Assembly: GCF_018446385.1 (NCBI RefSeq)
Contig: NC_056002.1
Location: forward strand, 4,451,474 to 4,515,473
Source: Zingiber officinale
Lineage: Eukaryota > Streptophyta > Magnoliopsida > Zingiberales > Zingiberaceae
Direction of reading: 5' to 3'
DNA length: 64,000 nucleotides
The position numbers were made by a program, and so were the translations under genes. Numbering within the stretch: the stretch's first letter is position 1; each line of letters opens with the position of its first letter. Below, piece after piece: positions 11,501 to 22,691 of this stretch. Under the pieces are notes generated by a model. The model was given only the letters and a program-made list of their open reading frames with translations. It searched no databases and was not told where the DNA came from.

Positions 11501-14500
11501 AGAAGTCGGGTGCCTAGCTAGATTTTGAAATAGTCGAATAAAAGAAAATGTTGGATGAACGAGACGTTAAAGGTGGTGTGTCAAAATGAAGAAATAGGGT
11601 ATCATACTTAGATTCTTTGAAGACCCTAACCCAGGCAATAAGGAACAGATAGATGTGCCATGCTTTCTTTAGCTAGCTCCAAGAGAAACACACCATGGTG
11701 AGAATAAACTCAGTATAACTAATCACCAATGAGAACCAAACATATGGAACATTAAAAAAAATACTGAGATACAAATAAACTATCAAAATGACCGAGCAAG
11801 GGTCCGATAAGCGGGAAGAAAGATATCTGGATCAATTAAACATGCGGAGCAATTAAATGGCGTATTGCCAACAGGTAGCTTGGTACAGGCAGGGATAAGG
11901 GGTTTTTCCTCTCTCAAAAGGAAGTTACCCACTAACACATTACTAGAGCTCACCTCATCGATCACCAAGCCCACCCCAGTTAGTTTTGGAAGCATTCATA
12001 TTGGAGCTTTGGAAATTGGATCTTAGGCATCAAGAGTAAGGTCAGTGTTCAGTCTCCCATCCAGCTCATTCTGACCCATGGCAGACCACAAGTTTCAAGT
12101 TCACATTGGAGCAAAATAACTCCCTTCAGTTGACAAAAGCCTCAATCAAATACCACTCCAACTATCCATGTCAAGATAGTTTCACAACTAAGTAAAATAA
12201 CTTCCTCCTCCAGAAGGTTAATTGGCAGTCACCCATATCAAGGCCTAGGCTTGCACAGGCCAGATCACATATTTATAGCATATTCCAACATCTGTCTTCA
12301 TGAATCCCATCTAAATTATAATTTCCCTCATAGTTGAGTCTTGATACAGTGCAAGCATACAAAGAGCAAGGGAGACTATCTGCAGATATCAGTTATCTAC
12401 AGATATCCTATTCAACCAAGGCTCCTATGGAAATGCACTGATCTAATGGCGAGAGCACTGGTCTAATGGCAAAAGCACTAATTGGATATTGTTAGTTCAG
12501 TGACTAAGATAAAACTTCCATATCACACCTAAAAAATAATCAATTAGAATCAGAATGCCTCCGCCAATATGCTGTGGCACTAGCAAGACCACATGGTGGA
12601 CATATAGCCTTACTTTATGCGTATGGTGACAAGCCTCGGTCCCAGTTGGCAGCTGCATGGAGGAGTCATCAAGGTCCTAGAAAAAGGCTCCAGCTGAGAA
12701 TCTATATCTTCTCCTTTAAAATCCTGATGTTGATTAGTGCCTTAAGTGCCTTGCTCCTTCATTCTATGATGAGAAGACAATTATGATAACTTCAGAGTTT
12801 GAGACTGAGAGAATAGTTCTTTAGGCTCAGCTTATCTAATTGAAGGAGAAGCAAGGAGTGCACAGAGTTCAAGGTCCTTATCCCTGTTTACCTTGTCAAA
12901 ATCTTGAGAGGATAGGATGTTGTTTGCGACTCCGTTAGAGTCAAATCATGTCAGCCCAAAACTAGGTGGATTCAAGTTCCTCGTCCTCCTTAACAAATAA
13001 ACTAAAATTCAGCGTTTAGTGGTTTTAGTAGCAAGAACAAGTTCATATGGTGGGTTCAGTTGTGTTTTGCAACTTACACATACCCAAAGGCATTTGTCTA
13101 GTCCCAAATTGGAAGTTGAGTTAATATAGGGATTATAATACCTAAACAAATCAAATACGATAAATTAGGTAAGCAGTTTGGATAGTAGCTAGGTGCATAG
13201 GTCCATCAAATTAATGTCAGTTTTTTCTAGAATGGATATGTGATGATGTCATGGTATTAAAGCACACCAAGTTTCAATGAGGTGTCTCAATTGGAAAGTA
13301 TTGACTATTGGAATGTATCAGCCATTGGTTGGTCTCATGTGTTCTCTCATTTAGTTACTTCCACTTTGCAGACATTTTAGTTTGAAGAGGAAGATTGGTT
13401 TGTATCTTAATTATAGAGACCAAAATGGATTTTCTAAGCAATGGATAATAGACACAACCATGCATTTTTTACCTGATTAAGCATCCATTTCAATCCAACA
13501 GCAGCTGTGCACTCATTTTTAGAAGCACTACTATACCATTCCAGGTTGTAGACTTTGTCTAATGTCTGTATGATAGAGGACATGTTACTCCTCCTTTCTT
13601 TGACAGAGAAGATCTCCCCATTTGAGCTAATGTTGGGGTGGCTATTAATCAGAGTCTCAAACCAACCACTTCCAGACCTCTGCATTGACAAGATAGCGAA
13701 GAAGCGAACTGGTGTACATGCACACTCATCCCTGAATGTTTAAAACAATCACCTAACAAAATGCAGAATACCAACCAGAAGTGATAACTTGGAGATTTCA
13801 ATACCTGCTAAAAGTTGCGGGTTTTGGGTAATGCACATAAGAAATATCAGATGGTGAGATACCAGGATCCCTACAAGATTCTTTTATTACCTCAAACTTC
13901 AGAACTCTAGGCATGCTCTGGTTTCCAATTTGCTTCAGGCACACTAAGCATATATAGACGCTACAAATCATAGTGGCACTTAACACAAACATTCTCAATG
14001 CAAGATGTGGTTTTTTTGGTGGCTTTATTACGCTTAACTCCTGAAAATGATGAAAGAGAGAGTGTACAGGCAATTAGGTATTTTATCCAGATAAAATGCA
14101 ATGGTTTCACAGCTAAAAAAGAAATTTAATAGTTAACGATGATTGGATAGGTGAAATAACCAAAAACATAAAATGAAAGATCCGGCACCAAATGAATACT
14201 TAGTTGGAAAAAATGTCGCTAGTCGAACAGAAATATTTTAAGTGTAGGAGAAGCTAGAAGATATACGAAACTTATCTCAACTGAGCTTCTCTGATTAACA
14301 TAAGTTGCACAATCCATACAACATACAAAAGCAACAGAAACCCTAACCTCAATAACAGGTGTTATTACCACTGAAGATAATGCTGTCAACAAGATCGAAA
14401 GGAAGGAATTAAAACATATTCTGGAGAGTGGATTGAAGGACAAACAGACTAAATAAAGAATCATGAGACCTAAGAAAAATCACAACTTGAGTTAGAGTAA

Positions 14501-14683
14501 GCGGGCAAAAAATATCTTCGTTTAACGAGAACAAATCAAAGAAGCCAAAACCAAAACAAGATCGAAATCTTAACTTTCCAGTGTCTATGAGTAAACACGA
14601 GGCGTTGGATAAAAAACAAGCTCAAATGGAAATCGAGAAAGGAGAACGCGTACTTTACTCAAACAGCAGCACTCCTCAGCCAT
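8521..14683 (-). CDS. Type II membrane sulfotransferase, NodH-related plant family
   Basis: Six exons on the minus strand: 14683-14654, 14040-13805, 13731-13473, 9174-8995, 8932-8777 and 8694-8521, giving 344 aa with consistent phases. The first exon codes only ten residues (MAEECCCLSK). A hydrophobic segment at about 24-46 is a likely signal anchor, placing the catalytic domain in the Golgi lumen. SMQRSGSGWFETL (104-116) matches the 5'-phosphosulfate-binding loop of PAPS-dependent sulfotransferases, and RRNLLRRMVS (200-209) matches the 3'-phosphate-binding segment with its conserved Arg and Ser. The family is annotated in plants as nodulation-protein-related or P-loop NTPase. The acceptor substrate is unknown. 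The family call is strong; the location is inferred from topology. Confidence 0.87.
9175..13472 (-). other. 4.3-kb intron of the sulfotransferase gene
   Basis: Bounded by a GT donor after 13473 and a CAG acceptor before 9174. The two sides join GLKWMLNQ to GLMDHHEE, as expected for the family. The interior is AT-rich. Short open stretches on the minus strand at 11032-11401 and 11783-11995 might be an old inserted element, but I cannot name a family. No RNA gene is seen. Confidence 0.7.
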
Positions 14684-17370
14684 TTCGCCCTTTTTATGTT
14701 CGCCGACGAGAAAGGAAGACATATGCGAAGGAGGAAGAACAAGATGATCTGTATCGGCTTCACTCCGCTTGAAGGTGAGATTTTTAAGAACCGCAAAGCC
14801 AAAAGCCTCGAGTCGCAGAAGACGGCGAACCTGAGGTGTGAATTCCGGAAGCATCAAAAACCGAGGTGGGGTTTGGTATCCCCGCACCAAAGCATTAATC
14901 CACCACATGAGCCAGCGGCATTGCCCCCATCCCCCCCAAATCACGCCCTCCTCCGGTTCGCCGCTCGTTGGCAGCGCCACTCTCCCCCCTTCGGATCCTT
15001 CCGCGCCTGCGCCTCTAAGACTCCGCCTGTACGCCGAGCCAGAGGCGGCAGGCGACAAGGTCTGAGAAAACCGAGAGACAGCACAAACAGAGACGGCAGA
15101 GAAAAAGCCAACCAAATTGGGAAGATCGAGACGGCAAAAAGAAAGGTAAGAAAAAAAACAGACGTAATTCACAAGAGTAGGCTTAAGATTAGGGAAGAAT
15201 AGATGTAATCTCTTGCTTAGATTCGGCGGAAGCTAATGAAGAGAAGCAAATCGAAATCCTATCGCGACATTGATTGATTCAATCACATGAACTACAAAAT
15301 TCGGACAGATCGAACGTCCAACTTCGAGGTTTGGAGCTGATGTGACGGCGACGCGCTATGTTCTGACTAACTCCCAAATTTGGGGGCGGGTTGACCGACG
15401 ACATCGAGGCAAACACGAGTACACGACTCGACGACTCGGCTCAGTTATATTAATCAATCAAAGCGCTTCGGCTCGGTTGAACGATGAAACCGGCGTCCGC
15501 GAGCTCAGCACTGAGCTCAGCACGGCACTACGGTAATCGCTAAAAGCGATGGCCTAACGACTACAACTGCGAGCCAATTGGTTGACGCCACCTGTTAATT
15601 CTCTAAACTATAGCAGTTATTTATTTGCTGTTATATCTATAGCCATGATTATTTTTTTTTAAGAAAATAAACACCTTTTTGATAATTATCATAATCAAAA
15701 AGTACCTCAGAACATGAAATCCAACGCACGTTTAATAATTCGTATAACTAAAAAAGCACCCTAAAGGACATGAAATCCAACGCACAACAGCTAGCTGTTG
15801 ACTAGGCCACATTCGAATGATTTTCGACCAGACCAAACTATAGCTCTTCTTATAAAGCCTGGGCTTTCAAAACTGTAAAGCCTCAATAAATAAATTAAAG
15901 GTCAAATTCTTTATCATAGGGAGAATCTATCAAAGATGGGACTTCGATTTTTGTGCGCAGACAGAATTCTCCAAACTGATCTAGCTAGTGAAATGTTGCG
16001 TCCAAATGCTCTACTTTCTTTGTGCCCTTGAAGGATAAAAATGATAAAATACAGTTTCTGTTATAGGCATCCCACGCTAGCTAGCTCTCCATGATTACAA
16101 TAGCATAAGCATAGCAGGCGTGAAGGCTCACCGCAAAATTATTTATCATGATGAAAGCATTAAGTTTTATCGGAACGATCTAGGACTAACGCATGAGTTA
16201 AGATAAATATCTTTTTTATATGTCAATTATTATTCAAAAGATCAATAGTCATCAATGATTTATTTCTCCGTATTAATATGAGATAAATTGATAAGAACAC
16301 TGAAACGAATATAGCCACCATGATAAAATTAAGCACTGAAGCTCATTAATGACCAGCGGATCGAATACGTGAAGCATACCACGAGGCGACAGGCAAGGCA
16401 AGCAAACCGTGATACTGTTTTTTTTATATATTAAGTATCTAGATGTTATCATACGACCAATCTTGAGATAACGATCCAGTTTCATATTCTATTCATCAAA
16501 TAAATCTTGGAAGCATGGTAACTCTTATGCCTCACTAATAATTCAATCGTATATGAGAATTGAACTCTGGTTAATTGCCACACCAAGCCCCGAGGCACAA
16601 GCCAAGATTCTCTAAACTTAGACGGGTTTTAAGTATCACTGACGTATGGACAACAATCTCTTTATGAGATTTAGTAAATGGAGCTCTGGATGGATGAGTT
16701 AGTCCAACTGGCTTAAAATAAGCATTCCAATATCACCAACTTCTGTGGTGGAATTAGTCAAATCAGTAGGCATAAGCAAGATAAAAGTCAAGTAAATGAA
16801 TTCCGATTTTCCTCACCAAACACAAGACCGATCAATTAGGACCGAAATTGAAGCAAGACGAAAGTCAATAATGCAATACCGACTGTACAGTCATGTTCTT
16901 GAAACACGACAAATTTCAGGAGACTAGGTGCGTATTCTTGAACTAAAAGATCTGTGAAAAAATAGAGCAAAAGAGATGTCAGCTCTAGCAATAACTGCAG
17001 CACCATTAAACTAATGAATTAGCAGTTTAGCAACTCAAAGCAAAAGTGCATCTACAGAAAGCACCCCTAACAATGAGGTGTTTAAGCTAACAAGCAGTTG
17101 TGCATTGCAACAAGCATTTGGTATTGAGTGATAGTGTCCTTGGAGGTAATTTGTGCGAGAAGGAAAAAAAACAAGAGGAAAACAAACAAACGGAATGGAA
17201 ACGAGAAGAATCGATCATAAAACAGAATGTGAAGACAATTCCCTCGAGAAGGAACTCTGTCTAGGAGAGAATCTGAAATTACACAACATGCAAAACCAGG
17301 TCAGACTTTCACTGATTAAAGAAAGAACTCATCTACAAAGCGCATGATTAACCTGGTAAATTAGAGATAT
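14684..17370. other. Sulfotransferase 5' UTR/promoter and intergenic spacer
   Basis: 14780-15080 is GC-rich and probably holds the 5' UTR and promoter of the minus-strand gene. The frame of its start codon stays open upstream as far as 15172, but that extension has no recognisable domain and the short start matches the family. 15200-17370 is AT-rich with no gene I can support. Confidence 0.45.
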
Positions 17371-17656
17371 GTAACAACCTTTATTTGATACGGTGGTAAC
17401 AAGAGCCCGCCAAGGACGAGTTAAATGTGAGAAAAATAGTTAACGTGGAGATTAAAGTTAATGTGCTCAAAGGTATAGAATCGTCGGATCATCAGAGTTG
17501 GTCGAACAGGTGGCAATAGGCCGATCAGGCATAGCCGCCTACTTAGCGAAAGGAGGGCCCAAAAACAGGATGTCACCCGGGCGTTCATCTGACCAGATCG
17601 CTTGTCTGGCCAGGCGATAGGCAGCGCCCCAATAGCCAGACGACTAACGAGAGGAG

Positions 17657-20149
17657 TGTTGGTTGGTCCTAGGAAGATCGTACCAGTTCCACTGTACAAA
17701 AATTTTGTACAAGTGTCGAACCTTTCCTAACAACCTATTGTGTTCTTTAGAAATTAAATTCGGAATCGCAAACGGAACTTAACATTATTGATTCCAAATT
17801 TAACTTATCTGTTCTTAATGGTTTAGACTTGGATCGCAAACGATACATAACATTATTGATCCAAATCCACCTATGTTATAAATTCAATTAAATATTAATT
17901 TCTAAAATTGACTTCCAGGTTGAATATGGCGAGGCACTAGATCTTCTTGGATATGGGAGCAACCACCACTTCCTAGACAAAGTCTTTTAAAGAAACTTAA
18001 TATTTAATTTCCTTATATAACTCTAAGTTTAACCAAAAGGAACAATCGAATCACAAGATCGAAAAACAAAACAAAAGAAACACAATATCGAATATCTAAT
18101 CTGAAAATCTAGAATCACTAGCCTTTTGTGTTTGGAATTCATACAAAGAAAACTAGTATGATGCGGAAAATAATTACTAGTTATACCTTTCTTTGCAAGT
18201 AAACAACCTCTTGTTCTTCTACCGTATTCCTCTTCTTATCTCGGGCGTTGTGTGGGCAACGATCTACCGAGATGAGAACTACCCAAGCCCTTCTTCTTCC
18301 TCACCAAGTTTCAGCAACCAAGACTCCTCCAAGGATGTAGAGGTTCGGTCACCACCACTAAGCTCCAAGGGATGCAAGAAACAAAACCTCCTTTCTCTCC
18401 TTCTTCTCTTAGCTAGAACCTGCCACCAACAAGAGCTCCAAGAGAAAGATGAAACCGGCCACTAAAGAAGAAGAGGAGGAGAAAAAGAAGCTCTAGGGCC
18501 GGCCACCACCAAGGAAGAGAGGAAGGAAAAATAGAATAGAGTTCTTTTTCATGAAGGCACCTCTACCCCCTCTTTTATAATCCTTGGTTATGGCAAATAA
18601 GAAAAATTTAAATAAAAACTTCCTTAATTTCTTTGCCATGAGAAGGAAAATTTAATTAATTAAAATCAAATTCCTTTTCTTAAACCATATGGCCGGCCAC
18701 CTTAAAGAGCTTCCAAATTAGGCAAGTTTTAAACAAAATTAAAACTTCCTTATTTGTTTCTAGAAATTTTAAAATAAAATTTCTCTAATAATTTATCCCT
18801 TCATAGTTGGTTATAAAAGAAAATTTCTTTAAAATAAAATCTCTCTTTTAAAACATGTGGATGATTTCCAAAAAAAAATTTATCTCTAAAATTAAAATCT
18901 CTTTTCAATCTATAAATAAAGAAAGATATCTAATCTTTTTCAATCTATAAATAAGGAAAGATATCTAATCTTTCTCTTAATCTTTAGTAGAAAACTATAA
19001 AAGGAAATATTTAAGTTTTTAAACTCTTCTTCTAAATCATTGCTTCCACATAAGGAAAGATTTTAAACAAATAAAAAATCCTTTTAATATGATGTGGCCG
19101 GCCACACCAAGCTTGGGTTCAAGCTCGGGTCGGCCACACCATCTTACTCATCCTAATTGCTTTGGCCGGCCCAAGCTTGGGTTCCAAGCTTGCTTGGTTG
19201 GCCCCATTAGGATGGGTATAAGGTGGGTAAGAAGTGGGTATGTGGTGGGTATAATTCTCTATATACAAGAGGCTACGATAGGGACCGAGAGGAGGAATTG
19301 GTTTTGGTCTCCCGATGAAATTAAGCTTTCCATGTTCGCTTCATCAATAATAATTCATTCCACTAAAGAATTATTATTGAACTATCGCACCAATCCCAAA
19401 TTACATTTTGGGCTCCTTCTTATTATGAGTGTGTTAGTCTCCCTGTGTTTAAGATGTCGAATGTCCACTAATTAAATAAGTTACTAACAACTCACTTAAT
19501 TAATATCTCAATCCAAGAGTAGTACCACTCAACCTTATCGTCATGTTGGATTAAGTCCACCTGCAGGATTTAACATGACAATCCTTATGAGCTCCTCTTA
19601 GGGACATTATCAACCTAGATTACTAGGACACAGTTTTCTTCTATAATTAACAACACACTATAAGTAATATCCCAACTTATCAAGTCTATTGATTTATCGA
19701 GCTAAATCTCACCCTTTGATAAGTCAAAGAAATAAATATTAAATATATGTATTTGTTATTATATTAGGATTAAGAGTACATACTTCCATAATAACTAAGG
19801 TCTTGTTATTTTATTAAGTTAGTATAAAAAGAACTTACCTTCAATGGTCCTGCTCAATACACTTAGAATGTACTAGTGTAATTTATCAGTTAAGATAAAC
19901 TTATACTTAATTATACTACGACTATTCCAATGGTTTGTTCCTTTCCATCTTAGTCACGAGCTACTGTTTATAATTTATAAAGATCCGATAACATGATCTT
20001 CTGTGTATGATACCACACACCATGTTATCTACAATATAAATTAATTGAACAACTACACTTAGCATAAATGTAGACATTTTTGACCAATGTGATTCTTTAT
20101 TTCAAAACAAATGTTTACAAAAGCTAGGCTTTTAGTATACACTCCAACA
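17657..20149 (-). mobile_element. Copia-type solo LTR, 2.49 kb
   Basis: On the minus strand it begins TGTTGGAGTG and ends ACCAACA, and it is flanked by the direct 5-bp duplication AGGAG (17652-17656 and 20150-20154). This is the mark of a complete insertion later reduced to one LTR by recombination. A palindrome around TGTACAAAATTTTTGTACA lies near the 3' end. It shares long blocks with 42461-44137, where the same LTR end is followed by a tRNA-Met primer site, so the family is Ty1/copia. It contains a 35-bp tandem duplication near 18900-18972. Confidence 0.88.
18900..18972. repeat. 35-bp tandem duplication inside the solo LTR
   Basis: The unit around caatctataaataaagaaag is repeated back to back with one or two changes. 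It is internal to the copia LTR and does not mark a boundary. Confidence 0.75.
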
Positions 20150-20700
20150 AGGAGAACAGATGTTCGCAACTATGATGACCCTACAAGGGCTAGTCCGACC
20201 GGACCACTTGCCCGGTTGTACAAGGCACAACCTACCGAGCTGAGCGATCATGGAGAGGAACAGTCTCGAGCAACCGGAATGGGAATCTCGGTCGAGCGAC
20301 TCCTCCGCTCGGCCAAACAGTGAGACCCCCTGCTTAGCTAATCGTATCATTCTGGGAGTTGGTGCCGCTGACAATAGGGCATGGTCAGCAGACAAATCGT
20401 ACAACGAAAGATTTCACTATCATACTAGGGATTTGCACGTCTTGTTAAGGAACAATGTCAAAGATACTTTTCTGACTTGTCTTTTCATGAGAAAATGAGA
20501 AACCGTGCATGCACTTTAAGAAGCATGTGCGTACGCTACAAGACTATTATATAAAGGGGTTCAGGTACCAACTGAGATATGTGTTATTGATTATTACGCT
20601 CTTGTTGCTGCCACAGTTTCTTTATTTTTTACTGTTGTCGGTAACTGACTTGAACATCGAAGAATCAATACTGGGACCCCTTTCTTGACCCGACACTCAC

Positions 20701-22691
20701 ATTCTTAATTTTACAGAGCAAAACAGAATTTCCACTTGTTGAATTGTAAAATTATATCCTCAATCAGCTATCTTTATCATTTTCAGATAAGATCATTTGG
20801 TTTAATATCTGAGGGAGGTTTAGTTACAAATAATTCAAAATATGTTGAAATTTGGAAGAGAAAAAAAATCATCTCCAAATTGGAGACACCAAATGCATTC
20901 AGAACAAGTGAATAAAGCATGTCAGGCCATGTTTTCTATCATTATCGCCATCTTTTCTTGGAGAAACATAATATTAATGGAGCGTTATAGAAACTGCAGA
21001 CATTAAAAATTCTATTTACTAATTTCATTAGTTACTCTTACAAATACATTAGCAAGAAACTTTTGTAAAAAACAACTGATTTTCTTATCCATTCTTTATA
21101 AATTTATTGAAAATTGTTTATTATTAGTTGAGTACGCTTGTATGTAATTACTGAAAATATTATAGAATTAGGAATCTCATTACTTTTGTCTTTTATTTAA
21201 CTGTTATGGGTCTCTAATTGACACTTTTATTAGTTATGTTTTTTTTATTGCAGTCAAATTTCCATTGTTCTATTTTACTAATTTCTTTTTTAAAATTATT
21301 GTTGGATGTACCTAAACAAGTTACGAAAGTTAATTAATTTCTATCTATATTTAAAACAGTTGAGATATAGGTAATTAATTACATGCCAATAATTATGTTA
21401 GGTCCGTAAAATAAGATATCTGAGAATATTAAGATGGTTTCTTTAAGCTTTATTGGCAGATTTATTATCTGAATCCTGAAATGAATGATACAGTTCTTTT
21501 AAAAAACTAATGGTAATGAATGGCGGGAACAACTGATGGTAATGATTAATGTAGTTTAAGTACGGTTAAGACAATGATAAATAAATGGAGCACTTTATTT
21601 GTACTAGATAACATCAATGAGAGAACAATAAAGCTGTAGAATTTTAATGCTTAATTTTGATTTTAACAATACAAGAAAGAGAGAATAATTAAAGTGAAGT
21701 TCTAGATAAAAAATTATGGGCGTCTTACCACAAAGAATAGAACATCCTAATTTTAAAACTATCAAAAAATAATATAAAACATAATGTTATTCCCTTTCTA
21801 TTTCTCTTATTCCCTTTCTATTTCTCCTGTTAATCTCTTAAATCCCCTCTTCTCTATTTTTTTCCAATGCATATCCTCTCTCAAAGATTAAAAAGAGTGT
21901 TTTTATATCAGACTCACCGTTGAGCCTGATATGATCTCGTATCAAGTCCACGATGAACCTGATATTTTTTCATATCAAGCCTACTCTAGACTTGATATGA
22001 TCCAATATCTGGTCCAATATAGATATGATATTTTCCATATCAAATCCACATTGGATATAATATTTTTTCATATCATATAAATTACATAAGAGTCTAGGTT
22101 TGATATGGAAAAAATATCAGACCCGACATGGATCTAATATTTTTCATATCAGATTCACATCGGATTTAATATTTTCCCCTATCATGTAGACTCCATAATA
22201 GTCATCCCACTGGCCTACTTATTGCTTTGAATTATTATTCATATTGGTAACTAATTTAAAATTTTAAATAATATATTACCCACTCAACGCACGCGATTAT
22301 TACAGCAGTTAGGGAAAGAGAGCCATGTCTTCTATATTACCCATAGTATACTATGTGAAAGTATTGACGTAATTTCACATTCTCAATAACTAAGGGAGCA
22401 AAATGTCTGGAAAATTATACCTAAACTGCAATGCAGCAGTAGCATTCAAGCATATTTTCTCTAACCAGAATGACAATGTGAAGGCATAGAAATGTAGCAG
22501 CAAGTCCAAATTGCATGACTTTCACACTGTAAATCACACAAACTTTCTCATATAGACATATTTTTCAAATCGTCTAACTAAATACATTACAATCTTGCAC
22601 CATTTTGAAAAGAGACCATATCAGCTTATTATACGTGTAGTAATATAGAGCAGCACCTGATAACTGGCGATTGTATATTCAACATTATTAC
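20701..22691. other. AT-rich intergenic spacer downstream of the WEB1 gene
   Basis: No gene is visible. The last few hundred bases probably include the 3' UTR of the minus-strand WEB1-like gene. The one structured part is the dyad-rich block at about 21901-22190. Confidence 0.5.
21901..22190. repeat. Block of degenerate ATATC dyads (foldback-like)
   Basis: Many short inverted pairs are built on CATATC/GATATG, for example CATATCAAG...CTTGATATG near 21971-21999 and TATCAG...CTGATA near 21906-21931. A larger pairing joins about 22027-22041 with about 22100-22118. It looks like a decayed foldback transposon or nested inverted repeat. No coding content. Confidence 0.5.

Larger units (their letters stand above)
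17389..20700 (+). mobile_element. Ty3/gypsy LTR fossil, split by a nested copia LTR
   Basis: Two GC-richer blocks, about 17389-17656 and 20150-20700, read as one LTR interrupted by the copia solo LTR. The right block has a TATA-like ctattatataaaggg near 20546 and ends with a motif close to the one at 55861-55905 (acttgag...tcggagg...gggac), typical of a plant gypsy LTR end. No internal region is attached, so it is probably a solo LTR. It is older than the element within it. The outer ends are approximate and I could not confirm a target duplication. Confidence 0.5.

Noticed and set aside
11032-11995. Minus-strand frames in the long sulfotransferase intron considered as exons
   Set aside because: The flanking exons join in phase with the sequence expected for the family without them, and they contain no domain I recognise.
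14696-15202. 168-codon plus-strand frame opposite the sulfotransferase leader
   Set aside because: It lies antisense to the GC-rich 5' region of a recognised gene, with no domain and a composition expected by chance in GC-rich DNA.
20111-20498. Overlapping short frames on both strands near the end of the solo LTR
   Set aside because: They lie in GC-richer gypsy LTR sequence and span the LTR boundary, with no motif.
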